From Bacteroidota bacterium (lineage in GTDB: Bacteria > Bacteroidota > Bacteroidia > Bacteroidales > Tenuifilaceae), in contig JAKQKB010000029.1 of the NCBI GenBank assembly GCA_029560875.1, positions 1-47,302 of the forward strand: a stretch of DNA of 47,302 nucleotides, in the 5' to 3' direction. The notes under the pieces are model-generated. The model had not been told where the DNA came from. It did no database searches and was given only the letters and a program-made list of their open reading frames with translations. Within the stretch, counting starts at the first letter, position 1. Every line of letters begins with the position of its first letter. This document shows positions 37,115 to 45,875 of the stretch, piece after piece. Made by a program: the position numbers and the translations under genes.

Positions 37115-38560
37115 ATGAAAGGTCAAAAATTTATCATCCCAATCATATCCGCTATTCTTGGTGGAGTTATTGCTGTAGCAATTAGCAATTACATTTTTAA
37201 AGGTAATGCAGAGCCTATTGCCGCAGCCGATAAAGTTGAAAAGGTTTACCTTACAAAAACCTTTACTGGCGATTCTAACTCAACGGATTTTACCGTTGCT
37301 GCAGAAAGAACTGTTGATGCGGTAGTTCACGTAAAAACAGCTTATACTGTAAATAATACTTACACTTTTGGTGACCCTTTCTTCGATTTATTCTTTGGCC
37401 CACAAAGAAATATCAAACCACAACCAGTTCAGGCTTCAGGTTCAGGAGTAATACTTACCCATGATGGTTTTATTGTTACCAACAACCACGTTATTGATAA
37501 TGCTGATGAAATTGAGGTTGTACTAAACGATAAACGTACATTTAAGGCAAAACTCGTTGGGCGAGACCCAAGCACGGATATTGCCTTGCTTAAAATTGAT
37601 GCAAACGACTTACCGTATATACCTTTTGGCAATTCCGATGAGGTTAAGGTAGGCGAATGGGTGCTTGCTATTGGCAATCCGTTTAACCTGAATTCCACCG
37701 TAACTGCTGGAATTATTAGCGCAAAAGCCCGTAACATTCAAATTCTGAACGAACAGTATGCCATTGAATCGTTTATTCAAACCGATGCTGCGGTAAACCC
37801 TGGGAATAGCGGTGGGGCTTTAGTAAATCTAAAGGGTGAACTTATAGGAATTAATACTGCAATTGCATCCAAAACAGGCTCCTATGCTGGATATTCATTT
37901 GCAGTACCTGTGTCGATTGCGAAAAAAATTGTAACCGATTTAATTGAGTTTGGCGAGGTTCAACGAGCAATTCTTGGAGTTGGTATAAACGAACTTACCG
38001 AAGAACTTGCAACAGAAAAAGGTATCAAAGAAATTAAAGGTGTATACATTGGGCAAGTATACGAGAAAGGTGCTGCAGAAAAGGCTGGAATTCAGGCTGG
38101 AGATGTTATACTATCTATAAATGGAGTAGATGTAAATAGTTTATCTCAACTTCAAGAACAGATAAGTAAATACCGCCCAAATCAGCAGGTAGATGTTGTT
38201 GTAAACCGTAATAACAGCAAAAAACACTTTACAGTAACGCTTACAAATCTCAAAGGAGGCTTCGATGTTATAACAACAGATTCAATCCTTGAAAAACTTG
38301 GCGCAAAATTCTCCGAAGTAACCGATAAACAAAAAATGGAACTTAGAATAAGCGGAGGTATGCAGGTTACAGAGATAGTGGATGGTGCAATTAAGGAAAG
38401 CGGTATCAAAAAAGGATACATAATAACAAGAATTAACCGCGCTCAAATAAACAGTACCGAGGATTTAAAGAGAATTATTGAGATATCGTCGGGAGCAGTC
38501 TTGGTTGAAGGAGTTTATCCAAATGGCACTAGAGTAGCATACGCTTTAAATCTCGAATAA
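37115..38560 (+). CDS. HtrA/DegP-type periplasmic serine protease
   Basis: A 481-residue protease-chaperone for misfolded envelope proteins. An N-terminal hydrophobic segment (FIIPIISAILGGVIAVAI) serves as signal or membrane anchor. The trypsin-like domain has the catalytic triad H125 (TNNHVID), D155 (STDIALL) and S232 (GNSGGAL). Two PDZ domains follow (about 285-375 with GVYIGQVYEKGAAEKAGIQAGD, and about 400-480). The PDZ1 carboxylate loop and DegP-like order are normal. A hairpin lies after the stop. Stress regulation is likely by analogy; no specific operator was recognised in the 200-base upstream gap. Confidence 0.94.
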   Translation: MKGQKFIIPIISAILGGVIAVAISNYIFKGNAEPIAAADKVEKVYLTKTFTGDSNSTDFTVAAERTVDAVVHVKTAYTVNNTYTFGDPFFDLFFGPQRNIKPQPVQASGSGVILTHDGFIVTNNHVIDNADEIEVVLNDKRTFKAKLVGRDPSTDIALLKIDANDLPYIPFGNSDEVKVGEWVLAIGNPFNLNSTVTAGIISAKARNIQILNEQYAIESFIQTDAAVNPGNSGGALVNLKGELIGINTAIASKTGSYAGYSFAVPVSIAKKIVTDLIEFGEVQRAILGVGINELTEELATEKGIKEIKGVYIGQVYEKGAAEKAGIQAGDVILSINGVDVNSLSQLQEQISKYRPNQQVDVVVNRNNSKKHFTVTLTNLKGGFDVITTDSILEKLGAKFSEVTDKQKMELRISGGMQVTEIVDGAIKESGIKKGYIITRINRAQINSTEDLKRIIEISSGAVLVEGVYPNGTRVAYALNLE

Positions 38561-38590
38561 AATATTTATCAACATAAACGAAACAAAACT

Positions 38591-38637
38591 AACCCGGTTT
38601 CCGTTCTACGATAACATCGTTGAATGGATTCCGGGTT
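38591..38637. terminator. 47-base hairpin downstream of htrA
   Basis: AACCCGG (38591-38597) pairs with CCGGGTT (38631-38637). Inside, CCGTTC pairs with GAATGG (one G-T) and ACGAT with ATCGT around an AAC loop, making a long interrupted stem. No T-run follows, so it may terminate, stabilise the 3' end or act as a structured RNA. Confidence 0.5.
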
Positions 38638-38675
38638 AAATATCTTTAAAATAGTTATGTTGTAAAATATTTAAC

Positions 38676-38706
38676 TTGAAATTGATTTGAATTTGCCATA
38701 ACTTCG
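38676..38706 (+). promoter_or_regulatory. putative rpoD promoter with 12-bp tandem repeat
   Basis: TTG at 38676-38678 and TAACTTCG at 38699-38706 are 20 bases apart; the -7 has one mismatch. TTCGCATAAA occurs twice (38703-38712, 38715-38724) across the -7 and start region, a 12-base-period tandem repeat that could bind a regulator. Confidence 0.4.
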
Positions 38707-38728
38707 CATAAAATTTCGCATAAAGTAG

Positions 38729-39589
38729 ATGAGACAGCTAAAAATCACAAAATCAATCACTAACAGAGAGAGCGCTTCGCTTGATAAGTACTTACAGGAA
38801 ATTGGAAAGGAAGACCTTATCACAGTTGAAGAAGAAGTAGAATTAGCGCAGCGCATTAGGAAGGGTGACCAAGCAGCATTAGAAAAACTTACCAGAGCAA
38901 ACCTTCGTTTCGTTGTATCGGTGGCTAAACAGTACCAAAATCAGGGCTTAAGCCTACCCGACCTTATCAACGAAGGAAACCTTGGATTAATTAAAGCTGC
39001 GGAGAAGTTTGATGAGACCCGTGGTTTTAAATTTATCTCATACGCAGTATGGTGGATTCGTCAGTCAATTCTTCAGGCTTTAGCTGAACAATCCAGAATT
39101 GTACGTTTACCATTGAACCAAGTTGGTTCTTTAAATAAAATCAACAAGGCTTTCTCGAAATTTGAGCAAGAGTTTGAGCGTACCCCATCGCCAGAGGAAT
39201 TAGCAACTTTACTAGAACTTCCAAAGGAAAAGGTTAACGATACATTACGTGTTAGCGGACGTCACGTTTCGGTTGACGCTCCTTTTGTTGACGGTGAAGA
39301 CAACAGCCTATTGGACGTTCTTATCAACAACGATTCTCCAAATGCTGACCGTGGCTTAATTAACGAATCGTTAAGTCGTGAAATTGACCGCTCTCTAGCA
39401 ACTCTTACCGAAAGAGAGCGTGATATTGTTAAACTTTTCTTCGGAATTGGTTGCCAAGAAATGACACTTGAGGAAATTGGCGAGAAGTTTGGTTTAACCC
39501 GCGAAAGGGTTCGCCAGATTAAGGAAAAGGCAATTAGAAGATTGCGTCACACTTCAAGAAGTAAATTGCTTAAATCATACCTAGGATAA
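38729..39589 (+). CDS. rpoD: primary sigma factor RpoD/SigA
   Basis: A 286-residue sigma-70 factor. It begins directly at region 1.2 ([17 protein letters not shown]), with no region 1.1, as is usual for Bacteroidota primary sigmas. Region 2 contains [23 protein letters not shown], then the -10-melting stretch [16 protein letters not shown]. Region 3 is [12 protein letters not shown]. Region 4 ends with the helix-turn-helix [28 protein letters not shown]. This is the factor expected to read the TAnnTTTG promoters seen throughout the window. Confidence 0.96.
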   Translation: MRQLKITKSITNRESASLDKYLQEIGKEDLITVEEEVELAQRIRKGDQAALEKLTRANLRFVVSVAKQYQNQGLSLPDLINEGNLGLIKAAEKFDETRGFKFISYAVWWIRQSILQALAEQSRIVRLPLNQVGSLNKINKAFSKFEQEFERTPSPEELATLLELPKEKVNDTLRVSGRHVSVDAPFVDGEDNSLLDVLINNDSPNADRGLINESLSREIDRSLATLTERERDIVKLFFGIGCQEMTLEEIGEKFGLTRERVRQIKEKAIRRLRHTSRSKLLKSYLG

Positions 39590-39594
39590 ACTAA

Positions 39595-39617
39595 AAAACC
39601 CGCTTAAAGCGGGTTTT
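39595..39617. terminator. bidirectional terminator between rpoD and fabI
   Basis: AAAACCCGCT (39595-39604) and AGCGGGTTTT (39608-39617) form a 10-bp stem with a TAA loop between convergent genes, with T-rich flanks on both strands. Confidence 0.9.
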
Positions 39618-39635
39618 CTTTTCATATTTACTCTT

Positions 39636-40475
39636 TTACTTACAGTCCTTACATTCTTCAAGATTTCTGTTGTAGATAGCCATCGCCTTATTGCTCATAC
39701 CCATACTGGAAAATCCACCATCGTTGAAGATATTCTGCATAGTAATTTTACGCGACAAATCGCTGAACATCATTATACAAGAATCGGCACAGTCCATTGC
39801 ATCGGCATTGCCAAGTGGCGACATACGGTTAGAGAAATCGAGCAAAGCATCGAATCCCATAACTCCTCCCCCTGCAGTTGTTTCGGTTGGCGACTGAGAG
39901 ATTGTGTTGATACGAACGCCTCGCTCCCTACCGTAAATGTATCCAAAACTACGCGCAATAGATTCTAGCAATGCCTTAGCATCGGCCATATCGTTATAAC
40001 CGTAAAGTGTACGCTGTGCAGCAATATACGATAATGCAACCACAGAGCCACCACGCTTAATAGCGTCCATTTTCCAGCTGGTTTGCAAAACCTTATGGAA
40101 CGATAGAGCTGAAATATCAAGTGTTTTCTGCAAATAATCGTAATCTAGGTCATCGTAAGTTCTACCCTTGCGAACGTTTGGCGACATACCGATTGAATGC
40201 AGAATAAAATCGAGTTGACCACCAAATCGCATCATTGTTTGGGAAATTAGGTGTTCTAACTCTGCAACATTAGTTGCATCGGCTGGAATTACAACAGAAT
40301 TACACTTCTCGGCAAGTTCCGAAACAGTACCCATTCTAATTGCCACAGCAGTATTAGATAGTACAATTTCGGCACCCTCTTCGTGGGCTCTTTCAGCCAC
40401 CTTCCAGGCAATAGACTTGTCGTTTAGGGCTCCAAAAATCAACCCCTTCTTACCTTTCAATAAATTGTAAGCCAT
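39636..40475 (-). CDS. fabI: enoyl-[acyl-carrier-protein] reductase (NADH), FabI type
   Basis: A 279-residue short-chain dehydrogenase-like enzyme that reduces trans-2-enoyl-ACP in the last step of each fatty-acid elongation cycle. The N-terminal GLIFGALNDKSIAWKVA is the FabI cofactor signature. The catalytic Tyr-x6-Lys is YNDMADAK, with the second conserved Tyr just upstream (TLYGYN), and INTISQSPTET forms the substrate-loop region. It is the classical triclosan target family. It is monocistronic, with its own -7 element at 40495-40502. Confidence 0.96.
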   Translation of the reverse strand: MAYNLLKGKKGLIFGALNDKSIAWKVAERAHEEGAEIVLSNTAVAIRMGTVSELAEKCNSVVIPADATNVAELEHLISQTMMRFGGQLDFILHSIGMSPNVRKGRTYDDLDYDYLQKTLDISALSFHKVLQTSWKMDAIKRGGSVVALSYIAAQRTLYGYNDMADAKALLESIARSFGYIYGRERGVRINTISQSPTETTAGGGVMGFDALLDFSNRMSPLGNADAMDCADSCIMMFSDLSRKITMQNIFNDGGFSSMGMSNKAMAIYNRNLEECKDCK

Positions 40476-40494
40476 ATTTTAAATTTAGGTTATA

Positions 40495-40502
40495 CAAACG
40501 TA
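40495..40502 (-). promoter_or_regulatory. -7 element of fabI
   Basis: On the minus strand TACGTTTG, an exact TAnnTTTG, 19 bases before the ATG at 40475. No FadR-like or FabT-like operator was recognised. Confidence 0.45.
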
Positions 40503-40549
40503 CTAAACAACCACAAAAATAGTTTGTTCAATCCGCCTAAACAATTGTT

Positions 40550-42202
40550 TTATGACAATAGTTCCTTTGCATTCGACAAAGCGGCATCTGTAAGTTTCTC
40601 ACCACTAAGCATTTTAGCAATTTCAATCACCCTTTCGTCGGGGCTTAAAAGTTTTATGCGTGTTGCACTTTGTGCAGATAGATTATCCTTGTAAACAAGG
40701 AAATGAGTTTTGCCTTTAGCTGCAATTTGAGGTAGATGGGTTATGTTGATAACCTGCATACCATTGGCCATTTCGTGTATTATTGTTCCCATTTTATCAG
40801 CTATCTCGCCGGAAACTCCCGTATCTATCTCATCAAAAATAATTGTGGGTAAACCAGATGATTTAACCAAAAGTGATTTTAAACTCAACATCAACCTCGA
40901 CAACTCACCGCCCGAAGCAACCCTTGAAAGTTCCATTGGAGCCACCTGCTTATTGGCTGTGAAAAAGAATGTAATTTTATCGATACCCCAAGATTGAAAA
41001 TCTTGCAACTGTTGAATATCAATTTTAAAAGCCGCATGCAGAATACCCAATTGCACCAATAAATCGGTAACGCTCTTTTCTACTTGGGGTATTGAACTCT
41101 TTCGTTTTTTTGAAATGTCAGTTGCAACCTTCATAAGGTCCGATTCTGCTAACTTCAACTCTTTGCGTAGGTTCTCCAAGTTAAAATCGAGACCAGAAAT
41201 ATAGTTTACCTTCTCCTCAATTGAATTCCGTAACAATATCAACTCATCAATACTAGTAACTCTATGTTTCTGAAATAAGGTGTAGATTAAGTCGATTCGT
41301 TTGGATACCTTATCGAGCAACTCATCATCAACATCAACCTTTGAATTCAGAGCATCAATCTCTGTAACAATATCCTTAATCTCAATGCGGCAACTCTCAA
41401 TACGCTGTTCAATATTAATGGCTGGTTGATAGAACTGAGATATTCGCTTCAGGCTATGAATTGAGTCTTTTAGCATGGCCAAAACTGAAGCAGTATCGTT
41501 ATTCAACGAATCGTAAGTAAACTGCAAGGATTCCTTAATCTCACTGGCATGAGTTAACTGCTTTTGTAACGCCTCTAACTCAACCAATTCATCTGCTTTT
41601 AAATTAGCCGATGTCAACTCAGTTAATTGATGCTTTAGGTAATCGAAATCGCGAGTTGCACTTTGTGCATCCTCCTCAAATTTTATCAACCTTTGCTTTA
41701 ACTCCCTATAGGAATTAAACTTATTTCGGTATGCTAAAACATCATTTTTAAGTGATGCGAATGAATCAATTACCTTTAACTGGAATAGAGAATTACTCAA
41801 CAGCAGATTCTCGTGCTGGGAGTGAATATCTATAAGCAAATCGCCAAGTTCCTTGAGTTGATTCAGGTTGACAGGTGTTTCGTTAATAAACGCTCTGGAC
41901 TTACCAGAATCGTTAATTTGACGGCGAATAATAGTGGTTTTATCAAACTCAATATCATTGCTTGCAAAGAAATCCTCCAAGTCGTAATCCGACACATCAA
42001 ACTCACCTTCAATAATGCAGTTTTTGGTTTTATCTTTAAGTACCGAGGTATCGGCACGTTGACCCAGAATAAGAGTAAGAGCACCTAAAAGTATCGATTT
42101 ACCGGCTCCAGTTTCACCGGTAATGATATTTAAACCCTTTTGGAAATCAATCTCCAAATGGTCTATTAAAGCATAATTCTGTATATGAATTTTTCGAAGC
42201 AT
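40550..42202 (-). CDS. recN: DNA repair protein RecN
   Basis: A 550-residue SMC-like ATPase in double-strand-break repair. Walker A is GETGAGKSILLGAL near residue 36. Two long coiled-coil arms follow, then the ABC signature VASGGELSRLMLSLKS and Walker B TIIFDEIDTGVSGEIA. The NITHLPQIAAKG switch lies near the C-terminus. The length is normal. It is last in the five-gene bamD-rpoZ-coaBC-porD-recN run, 15 bases after porD. No SOS-type operator can be tied to it, because transcription seems to come from upstream. Confidence 0.95.
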   Translation of the reverse strand: MLRKIHIQNYALIDHLEIDFQKGLNIITGETGAGKSILLGALTLILGQRADTSVLKDKTKNCIIEGEFDVSDYDLEDFFASNDIEFDKTTIIRRQINDSGKSRAFINETPVNLNQLKELGDLLIDIHSQHENLLLSNSLFQLKVIDSFASLKNDVLAYRNKFNSYRELKQRLIKFEEDAQSATRDFDYLKHQLTELTSANLKADELVELEALQKQLTHASEIKESLQFTYDSLNNDTASVLAMLKDSIHSLKRISQFYQPAINIEQRIESCRIEIKDIVTEIDALNSKVDVDDELLDKVSKRIDLIYTLFQKHRVTSIDELILLRNSIEEKVNYISGLDFNLENLRKELKLAESDLMKVATDISKKRKSSIPQVEKSVTDLLVQLGILHAAFKIDIQQLQDFQSWGIDKITFFFTANKQVAPMELSRVASGGELSRLMLSLKSLLVKSSGLPTIIFDEIDTGVSGEIADKMGTIIHEMANGMQVINITHLPQIAAKGKTHFLVYKDNLSAQSATRIKLLSPDERVIEIAKMLSGEKLTDAALSNAKELLS

Positions 42203-42217
42203 TGTTATGCAAGATAA

Positions 42218-43135
42218 CTATTCGTTCTTTTGCTCCAAAATTGTTTTGTATTTTGATGCGTTAGGATTATCTACCTCAATTAAGATATTTACAACCCGTG
42301 CTTGCTCTGTTGGAAACGATTCTGAAAAAACATTAACCAACTCATCGTTTTTTGCATCAAAAAAAAGTTGAAGCCCAAAAAGGTAAGGGTCGGGCTTTTC
42401 TCTGTAAACTTTCTGTAAAAGAGCTAAACTTTCTGCAATCTCAGCTCTGCCTTCGGTTGGCTTCTCACTCATTCTATCGAGCCCTTGCCTATGATAACGA
42501 TAGTAAACCTCGCGTAAAGGTCGATATTTGCTGTTGAGCAGATTTTCAACCATCCAGTACCTATTCTTTCTGTTTCCTTCGTAAGCCTTCCAACCTCTTT
42601 CAGGAGCGTTTTGAGCATTTGTGACAATTTTCTCAGCCTTTAGAAAATACTCTGAGCCTCCTAGATTTGAGTAAGAATCGTAATCGATACCAAGTATTAT
42701 ATAAGCATAAAAAGCAAGCGTTGACGACAGGTTACTTAAGTGAGATGTTTCAGTAAACTCTATTTTATCAAACTCCCTATACCTAAAATGCAAGTTATTG
42801 TCAAGAAAATTGAGCATTGTGGTGTTGTACGATGAGTTAAACACAGGCCTACGAGCCTGTATCTGTAAAGTACCCTTATACTCATCGGAGCCTAACTGCT
42901 CAGTAATATTAAGCATTATGTTGCACTCAATGCGCTCATCGAAGCCGTACACATGGTTTGTCCATGCGGTATTGTTCATAAACTCGTAAAGCGAAGTTTG
43001 AAGAGTTTGAAAAACGGTACGATTTGTTCCCTGTATTTTTTGGGTATTAACCTGAATATTGCATCGTAACTCCTGCGCCCAAAGAAACCCAGGACTTACA
43101 ATTAATACTATAAAGATTATTCGCTTAAATACCAT
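42218..43135 (-). CDS. porD: PorD-like (DUF4835) protein
   Basis: A 305-residue periplasmic protein with a signal peptide (IIFIVLIVSPGFLWAQ) and the DUF4835 start ELRCNIQVNTQKIQGTNRTVFQTLQTSLYEFMNNTAWT. This family is annotated as PorD, associated with the type IX secretion system, though its molecular role is poorly defined. Its placement between coaBC and recN is the arrangement I recall in other Bacteroidota. It lies 5 bases after coaBC. No other T9SS genes are visible in this window, and no protein here has an evident T9SS C-terminal sorting domain. Confidence 0.8.
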   Translation of the reverse strand: MVFKRIIFIVLIVSPGFLWAQELRCNIQVNTQKIQGTNRTVFQTLQTSLYEFMNNTAWTNHVYGFDERIECNIMLNITEQLGSDEYKGTLQIQARRPVFNSSYNTTMLNFLDNNLHFRYREFDKIEFTETSHLSNLSSTLAFYAYIILGIDYDSYSNLGGSEYFLKAEKIVTNAQNAPERGWKAYEGNRKNRYWMVENLLNSKYRPLREVYYRYHRQGLDRMSEKPTEGRAEIAESLALLQKVYREKPDPYLFGLQLFFDAKNDELVNVFSESFPTEQARVVNILIEVDNPNASKYKTILEQKNE

Positions 43136-43140
43136 TGGGA

Positions 43141-44355
43141 CTAATCTGCTTTGAAAAATTTATCGAAAATAACATTAACAATATCCGTTGCCACTTCCGA
43201 TTTATTCTTTAAATCAAACGTAAGCTGTTCGCCATTAGTATCAATTATGGATATTTTATTGGTATCGTGGCCAAAGCCTGCACCTGAATCCTTTAATGAG
43301 TTAAGAACAATTAGGTCGAGATTCTTCTTCTTTAACTTAGCCTGAGCATTTGCCAATTCATTATTAGTTTCCAAGGCAAATCCAACAAGACGCTGAGTTT
43401 TACGTTTCGTTGCTCCAAGCGTTGCAGCAATATCTGATGTTGGCTTAAGTCGTAGCATCAAGTCATCCTTCTCTCGCTTAATTTTTACATCAGATGAAGC
43501 ATCGGGTGTAAAATCGGCAACAGCTGCGGCCATTATGGCAATATCAACACCACCGAAATGCTGTGTTGCAGCCTCAAGCATTTGCTGAGCCGATACAACA
43601 TTTATTACCTTAATTAAAGGGTTATTATGTGGGATTACCACTGCGGGACCTGTAATAAATACTACTTCTGCCCCTTGACTGGCAAAAGCCTCGGCAATTG
43701 AAGTTCCCATCTTTCCTGATGAGTAATTACCTATAAAACGAACAGGGTCGATATGCTCATATGTTGGGCCCGAAGTTACAAGAACTCGCTTCCCACTAAA
43801 CTTTTTTTTTGAGCTTAAAAAATCAACAACAACCTCGAGAATTCTCTCGGGCTCCTCCATCCTGCCCTTTCCTGTTAAACCACTCGCAAGTTCGCCTGTT
43901 GCCGCTTCAATAACAATATTACCAAAACGTTTCAGCGTTGCAATATTCTCCTGCGTGGTTGGATGATTGTACATATCCAAATCCATTGCTGGAGCAACCA
44001 TAACAGGACACTTAGCCGACAGATAGGTAGTTAGCAAAAGATTATCGGCAATGCCGTGTGCCATTTTGCCCATCGTATTGGCACTTGCAGGGGCGATTAA
44101 GTACAAATCGGCCCATAATCCTAAATCTACGTGACTATTCCAATCACCATTCTCAGGGTTGAAAAAATCGACAAGAATTGGATTCTTTGAAAGAGTAGCC
44201 AATGTTAAAGGAGTGATGAATTCCTTGGCAAGTGGTGTCATGACCACCTTAACCTCAGCACCCTCCTTAACAAGCAATCGGGTAAGCGTTGCAGCCTTGT
44301 AGGCTGCAATACTACCTGTTATTCCTAAAATAATATGTTTGCCAGCTAATCTCAT
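43141..44355 (-). CDS. coaBC: bifunctional phosphopantothenoylcysteine decarboxylase / phosphopantothenate-cysteine ligase
   Basis: A 404-residue fusion catalysing two steps of coenzyme A synthesis. The CoaC flavoprotein part (about 1-185) has GITGSIAAYKAA, the catalytic-His segment SHVDLGLWADLYLIAPASANT, and PAMDLDMYNHP. The CoaB part starts RVLVTSGPTYEHIDPVRFIGNYSSGKMG and ends near KKKNLDLIVLNSL. Two positions differ from E. coli: PAMN reads PAMD, and the substrate-clamp Cys (E. coli ACGD segment) is replaced in LASGLTGKGRM. I recall both variants from other Bacteroidota, so they look lineage-specific, not damaging. It is 15 bases after rpoZ. Confidence 0.95.
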   Translation of the reverse strand: MRLAGKHIILGITGSIAAYKAATLTRLLVKEGAEVKVVMTPLAKEFITPLTLATLSKNPILVDFFNPENGDWNSHVDLGLWADLYLIAPASANTMGKMAHGIADNLLLTTYLSAKCPVMVAPAMDLDMYNHPTTQENIATLKRFGNIVIEAATGELASGLTGKGRMEEPERILEVVVDFLSSKKKFSGKRVLVTSGPTYEHIDPVRFIGNYSSGKMGTSIAEAFASQGAEVVFITGPAVVIPHNNPLIKVINVVSAQQMLEAATQHFGGVDIAIMAAAVADFTPDASSDVKIKREKDDLMLRLKPTSDIAATLGATKRKTQRLVGFALETNNELANAQAKLKKKNLDLIVLNSLKDSGAGFGHDTNKISIIDTNGEQLTFDLKNKSEVATDIVNVIFDKFFKAD

Positions 44356-44370
44356 TCAAGCATTTACTGA

Positions 44371-44694
44371 TTACTCAGTTTTATCTGCTTTAGAATAATG
44401 CAATTTACCTTCCTGATACTCCTGTACAGCAATCAGAGTTGGCTTAGGAAGTTTTTCGTAGAATTTCGAAATCTCAATCTGCTCTCTATTCTCAAACACC
44501 TCCTCAAGGTTATCGGTATAGTAGGCAAACTCCTCTAACTTACGATTAAGTTCCTGTTTTAAATCAACGCTAATCTTATTAGACCTTTTTGCGATAATAC
44601 GAACCGACTCATAAATATTACCTGTTTCTTTGTCGAGTTTATCTAAATCGCGAGTTACAGTTGAAGCTGGTGCATTGATTTTTTTAACGTCCAT
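44371..44694 (-). CDS. rpoZ: RNA polymerase omega subunit (Bacteroidota type)
   Basis: A 107-residue small protein. ETGNIYESVRIIAKRSNKIS followed by DLKQELNRKLEEFAYY is the RpoZ/Rpb6 core in the divergent form found in this phylum. YEKLPKPTLIAVQEYQEGKL forms a lineage-specific tail. Its position between bamD and coaBC fits the widespread linkage of rpoZ to coaBC. Omega helps assemble and stabilise RNA polymerase around the beta-prime subunit. Confidence 0.85.
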   Translation of the reverse strand: MDVKKINAPASTVTRDLDKLDKETGNIYESVRIIAKRSNKISVDLKQELNRKLEEFAYYTDNLEEVFENREQIEISKFYEKLPKPTLIAVQEYQEGKLHYSKADKTE

Positions 44695-44709
44695 ATGTGT
44701 TTATTTTGA

Positions 44710-45534
44710 TTAATTTGACTCCTGTAAAACTTTCATTGAAGCATCGTACATTTTCTTTGCCTCATCAACATACTTTGAGTTAGGATACTCGCTAATAAAA
44801 GTATAGTACTCATCAACCGTAGATTGAAAACGCTCTTTACGTTTCTCAGGCACACTATTATCGGCAAGTAAATACGATGATTTTAAAATTAAGAAAAATT
44901 GTTCTTCGCGATACTTGGTATTCGGAAATTCTTTAACGCTATTTCGAATAGCAACAATTGCTGCTTTGTAATCGCCAATCTTATAGTAAAGTTTTGAACT
45001 CAAGTAAGATTTCTCAATAAGTTTATCGCGAAGCTCATGTATAATCTTATTTACCTCACCCATTCTTTGAGAATTAGGATAACGTGCTATAAACTCAGCA
45101 AAAGCAGAGATTGCTGCCTGAGTGTTATCTTGGTCTAATTCCGCTCTTGGCGACGACATATAAAAACAGTAAGCATACATAAATTCAGCATCCTCTGTAA
45201 ATGCACTTCTTGGAAAAGTTTTTCTAAACTTATCGAAATAATGTCCTGCTAAAAGATAGTCGCCCTGATGATAATTTCCTTGAGCTAAATAGTACTCAAT
45301 GGTATCAGAACGCATTGTTCCCTTGTAAATTGGAGAGAGCTGCTCAAACAAAGTAAGATACCGGTAATGGTCTTTCTTTGCATAGTATTCAAGAGCTTTC
45401 TTATACTTAAACTCGTAATCCTTACTCTTTAATACCTTCTCAAAACCACTACATCCAAAGGAAACGGCCAATGCAACCAAAAGAATATATATAATTGATT
45501 TCGAAATAAACACTTTAACTGGGCTACTATTCAT
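44710..45534 (-). CDS. bamD: outer membrane assembly lipoprotein BamD
   Basis: A 274-residue lipoprotein of the BAM complex that folds outer-membrane barrels. The signal peptide ends in a lipobox-like ALAVSFGC, with Cys acylated. The mature part is TPR-rich: YYAKKDHYRYLTLFEQLSPIYKG, YYLAQGNYHQGDYLLAGHYFDKFRKTFPRSAFTEDAEFMYAYCFY, the typical BamD/YfiO pattern. It is first gene of the bamD-rpoZ-coaBC-porD-recN unit and is preceded by an exact -7 element at 45603-45610. Confidence 0.92.
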   Translation of the reverse strand: MNSSPVKVFISKSIIYILLVALAVSFGCSGFEKVLKSKDYEFKYKKALEYYAKKDHYRYLTLFEQLSPIYKGTMRSDTIEYYLAQGNYHQGDYLLAGHYFDKFRKTFPRSAFTEDAEFMYAYCFYMSSPRAELDQDNTQAAISAFAEFIARYPNSQRMGEVNKIIHELRDKLIEKSYLSSKLYYKIGDYKAAIVAIRNSVKEFPNTKYREEQFFLILKSSYLLADNSVPEKRKERFQSTVDEYYTFISEYPNSKYVDEAKKMYDASMKVLQESN

Positions 45535-45602
45535 AAGGCAAAACTCCTTGGTTAATTATCAATACAAGTAAACAATTAATATCCTACTTATTTTTAAGCA
45601 GG

Positions 45603-45610
45603 CAAAGTTA
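45603..45610 (-). promoter_or_regulatory. -7 element of the bamD operon
   Basis: On the minus strand TAACTTTG followed by CC, an exact TAnnTTTG, 69 bases before the bamD ATG. The -33 region is A-rich without a clear TTTG. Confidence 0.5.
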
Positions 45611-45793
45611 GAAAGATTAGTGATAAAGGAAAAATAAATCTACCAGTTTATAATAAAAAAGGTTAATTATCCCATTATTTTCGACTAAAATCTGGTTTCG
45701 AAATCGATTTGTTGAAAATATCAAAACAATCATCAAAGCCTATGCTGCTTATTTTCAAAATATTAACAGACTTGTGGATATTTTTTGATTAAT

Positions 45794-45827
45794 TTTGGAT
45801 AGCGTTACTGAATTTCTAGTAGATTTG
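45794..45827 (+). promoter_or_regulatory. promoter of the serine-palmitoyltransferase-like gene
   Basis: TTTG at 45794-45797 and TAGATTTG (followed by CG) at 45820-45827 are 22 bases apart. The -7 is an exact match; the spacing is slightly long. The leader would be about 40 bases. Confidence 0.5.
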
Positions 45828-45875
45828 CGACAAATTTCAATTGATGTTTAATGTTTTACCTAAAAGCATTTAGAA

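Larger units (their letters stand above)
45535..45875. other. 341-base divergent intergenic region
   Basis: No gene or RNA was recognised here. The sequence is very AT-rich and contains one promoter for each flanking gene: bamD on the minus strand near 45603-45610 and the serine-palmitoyltransferase-like gene on the plus strand near 45820-45827. About 200 bases between them remain unexplained. Confidence 0.6.
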
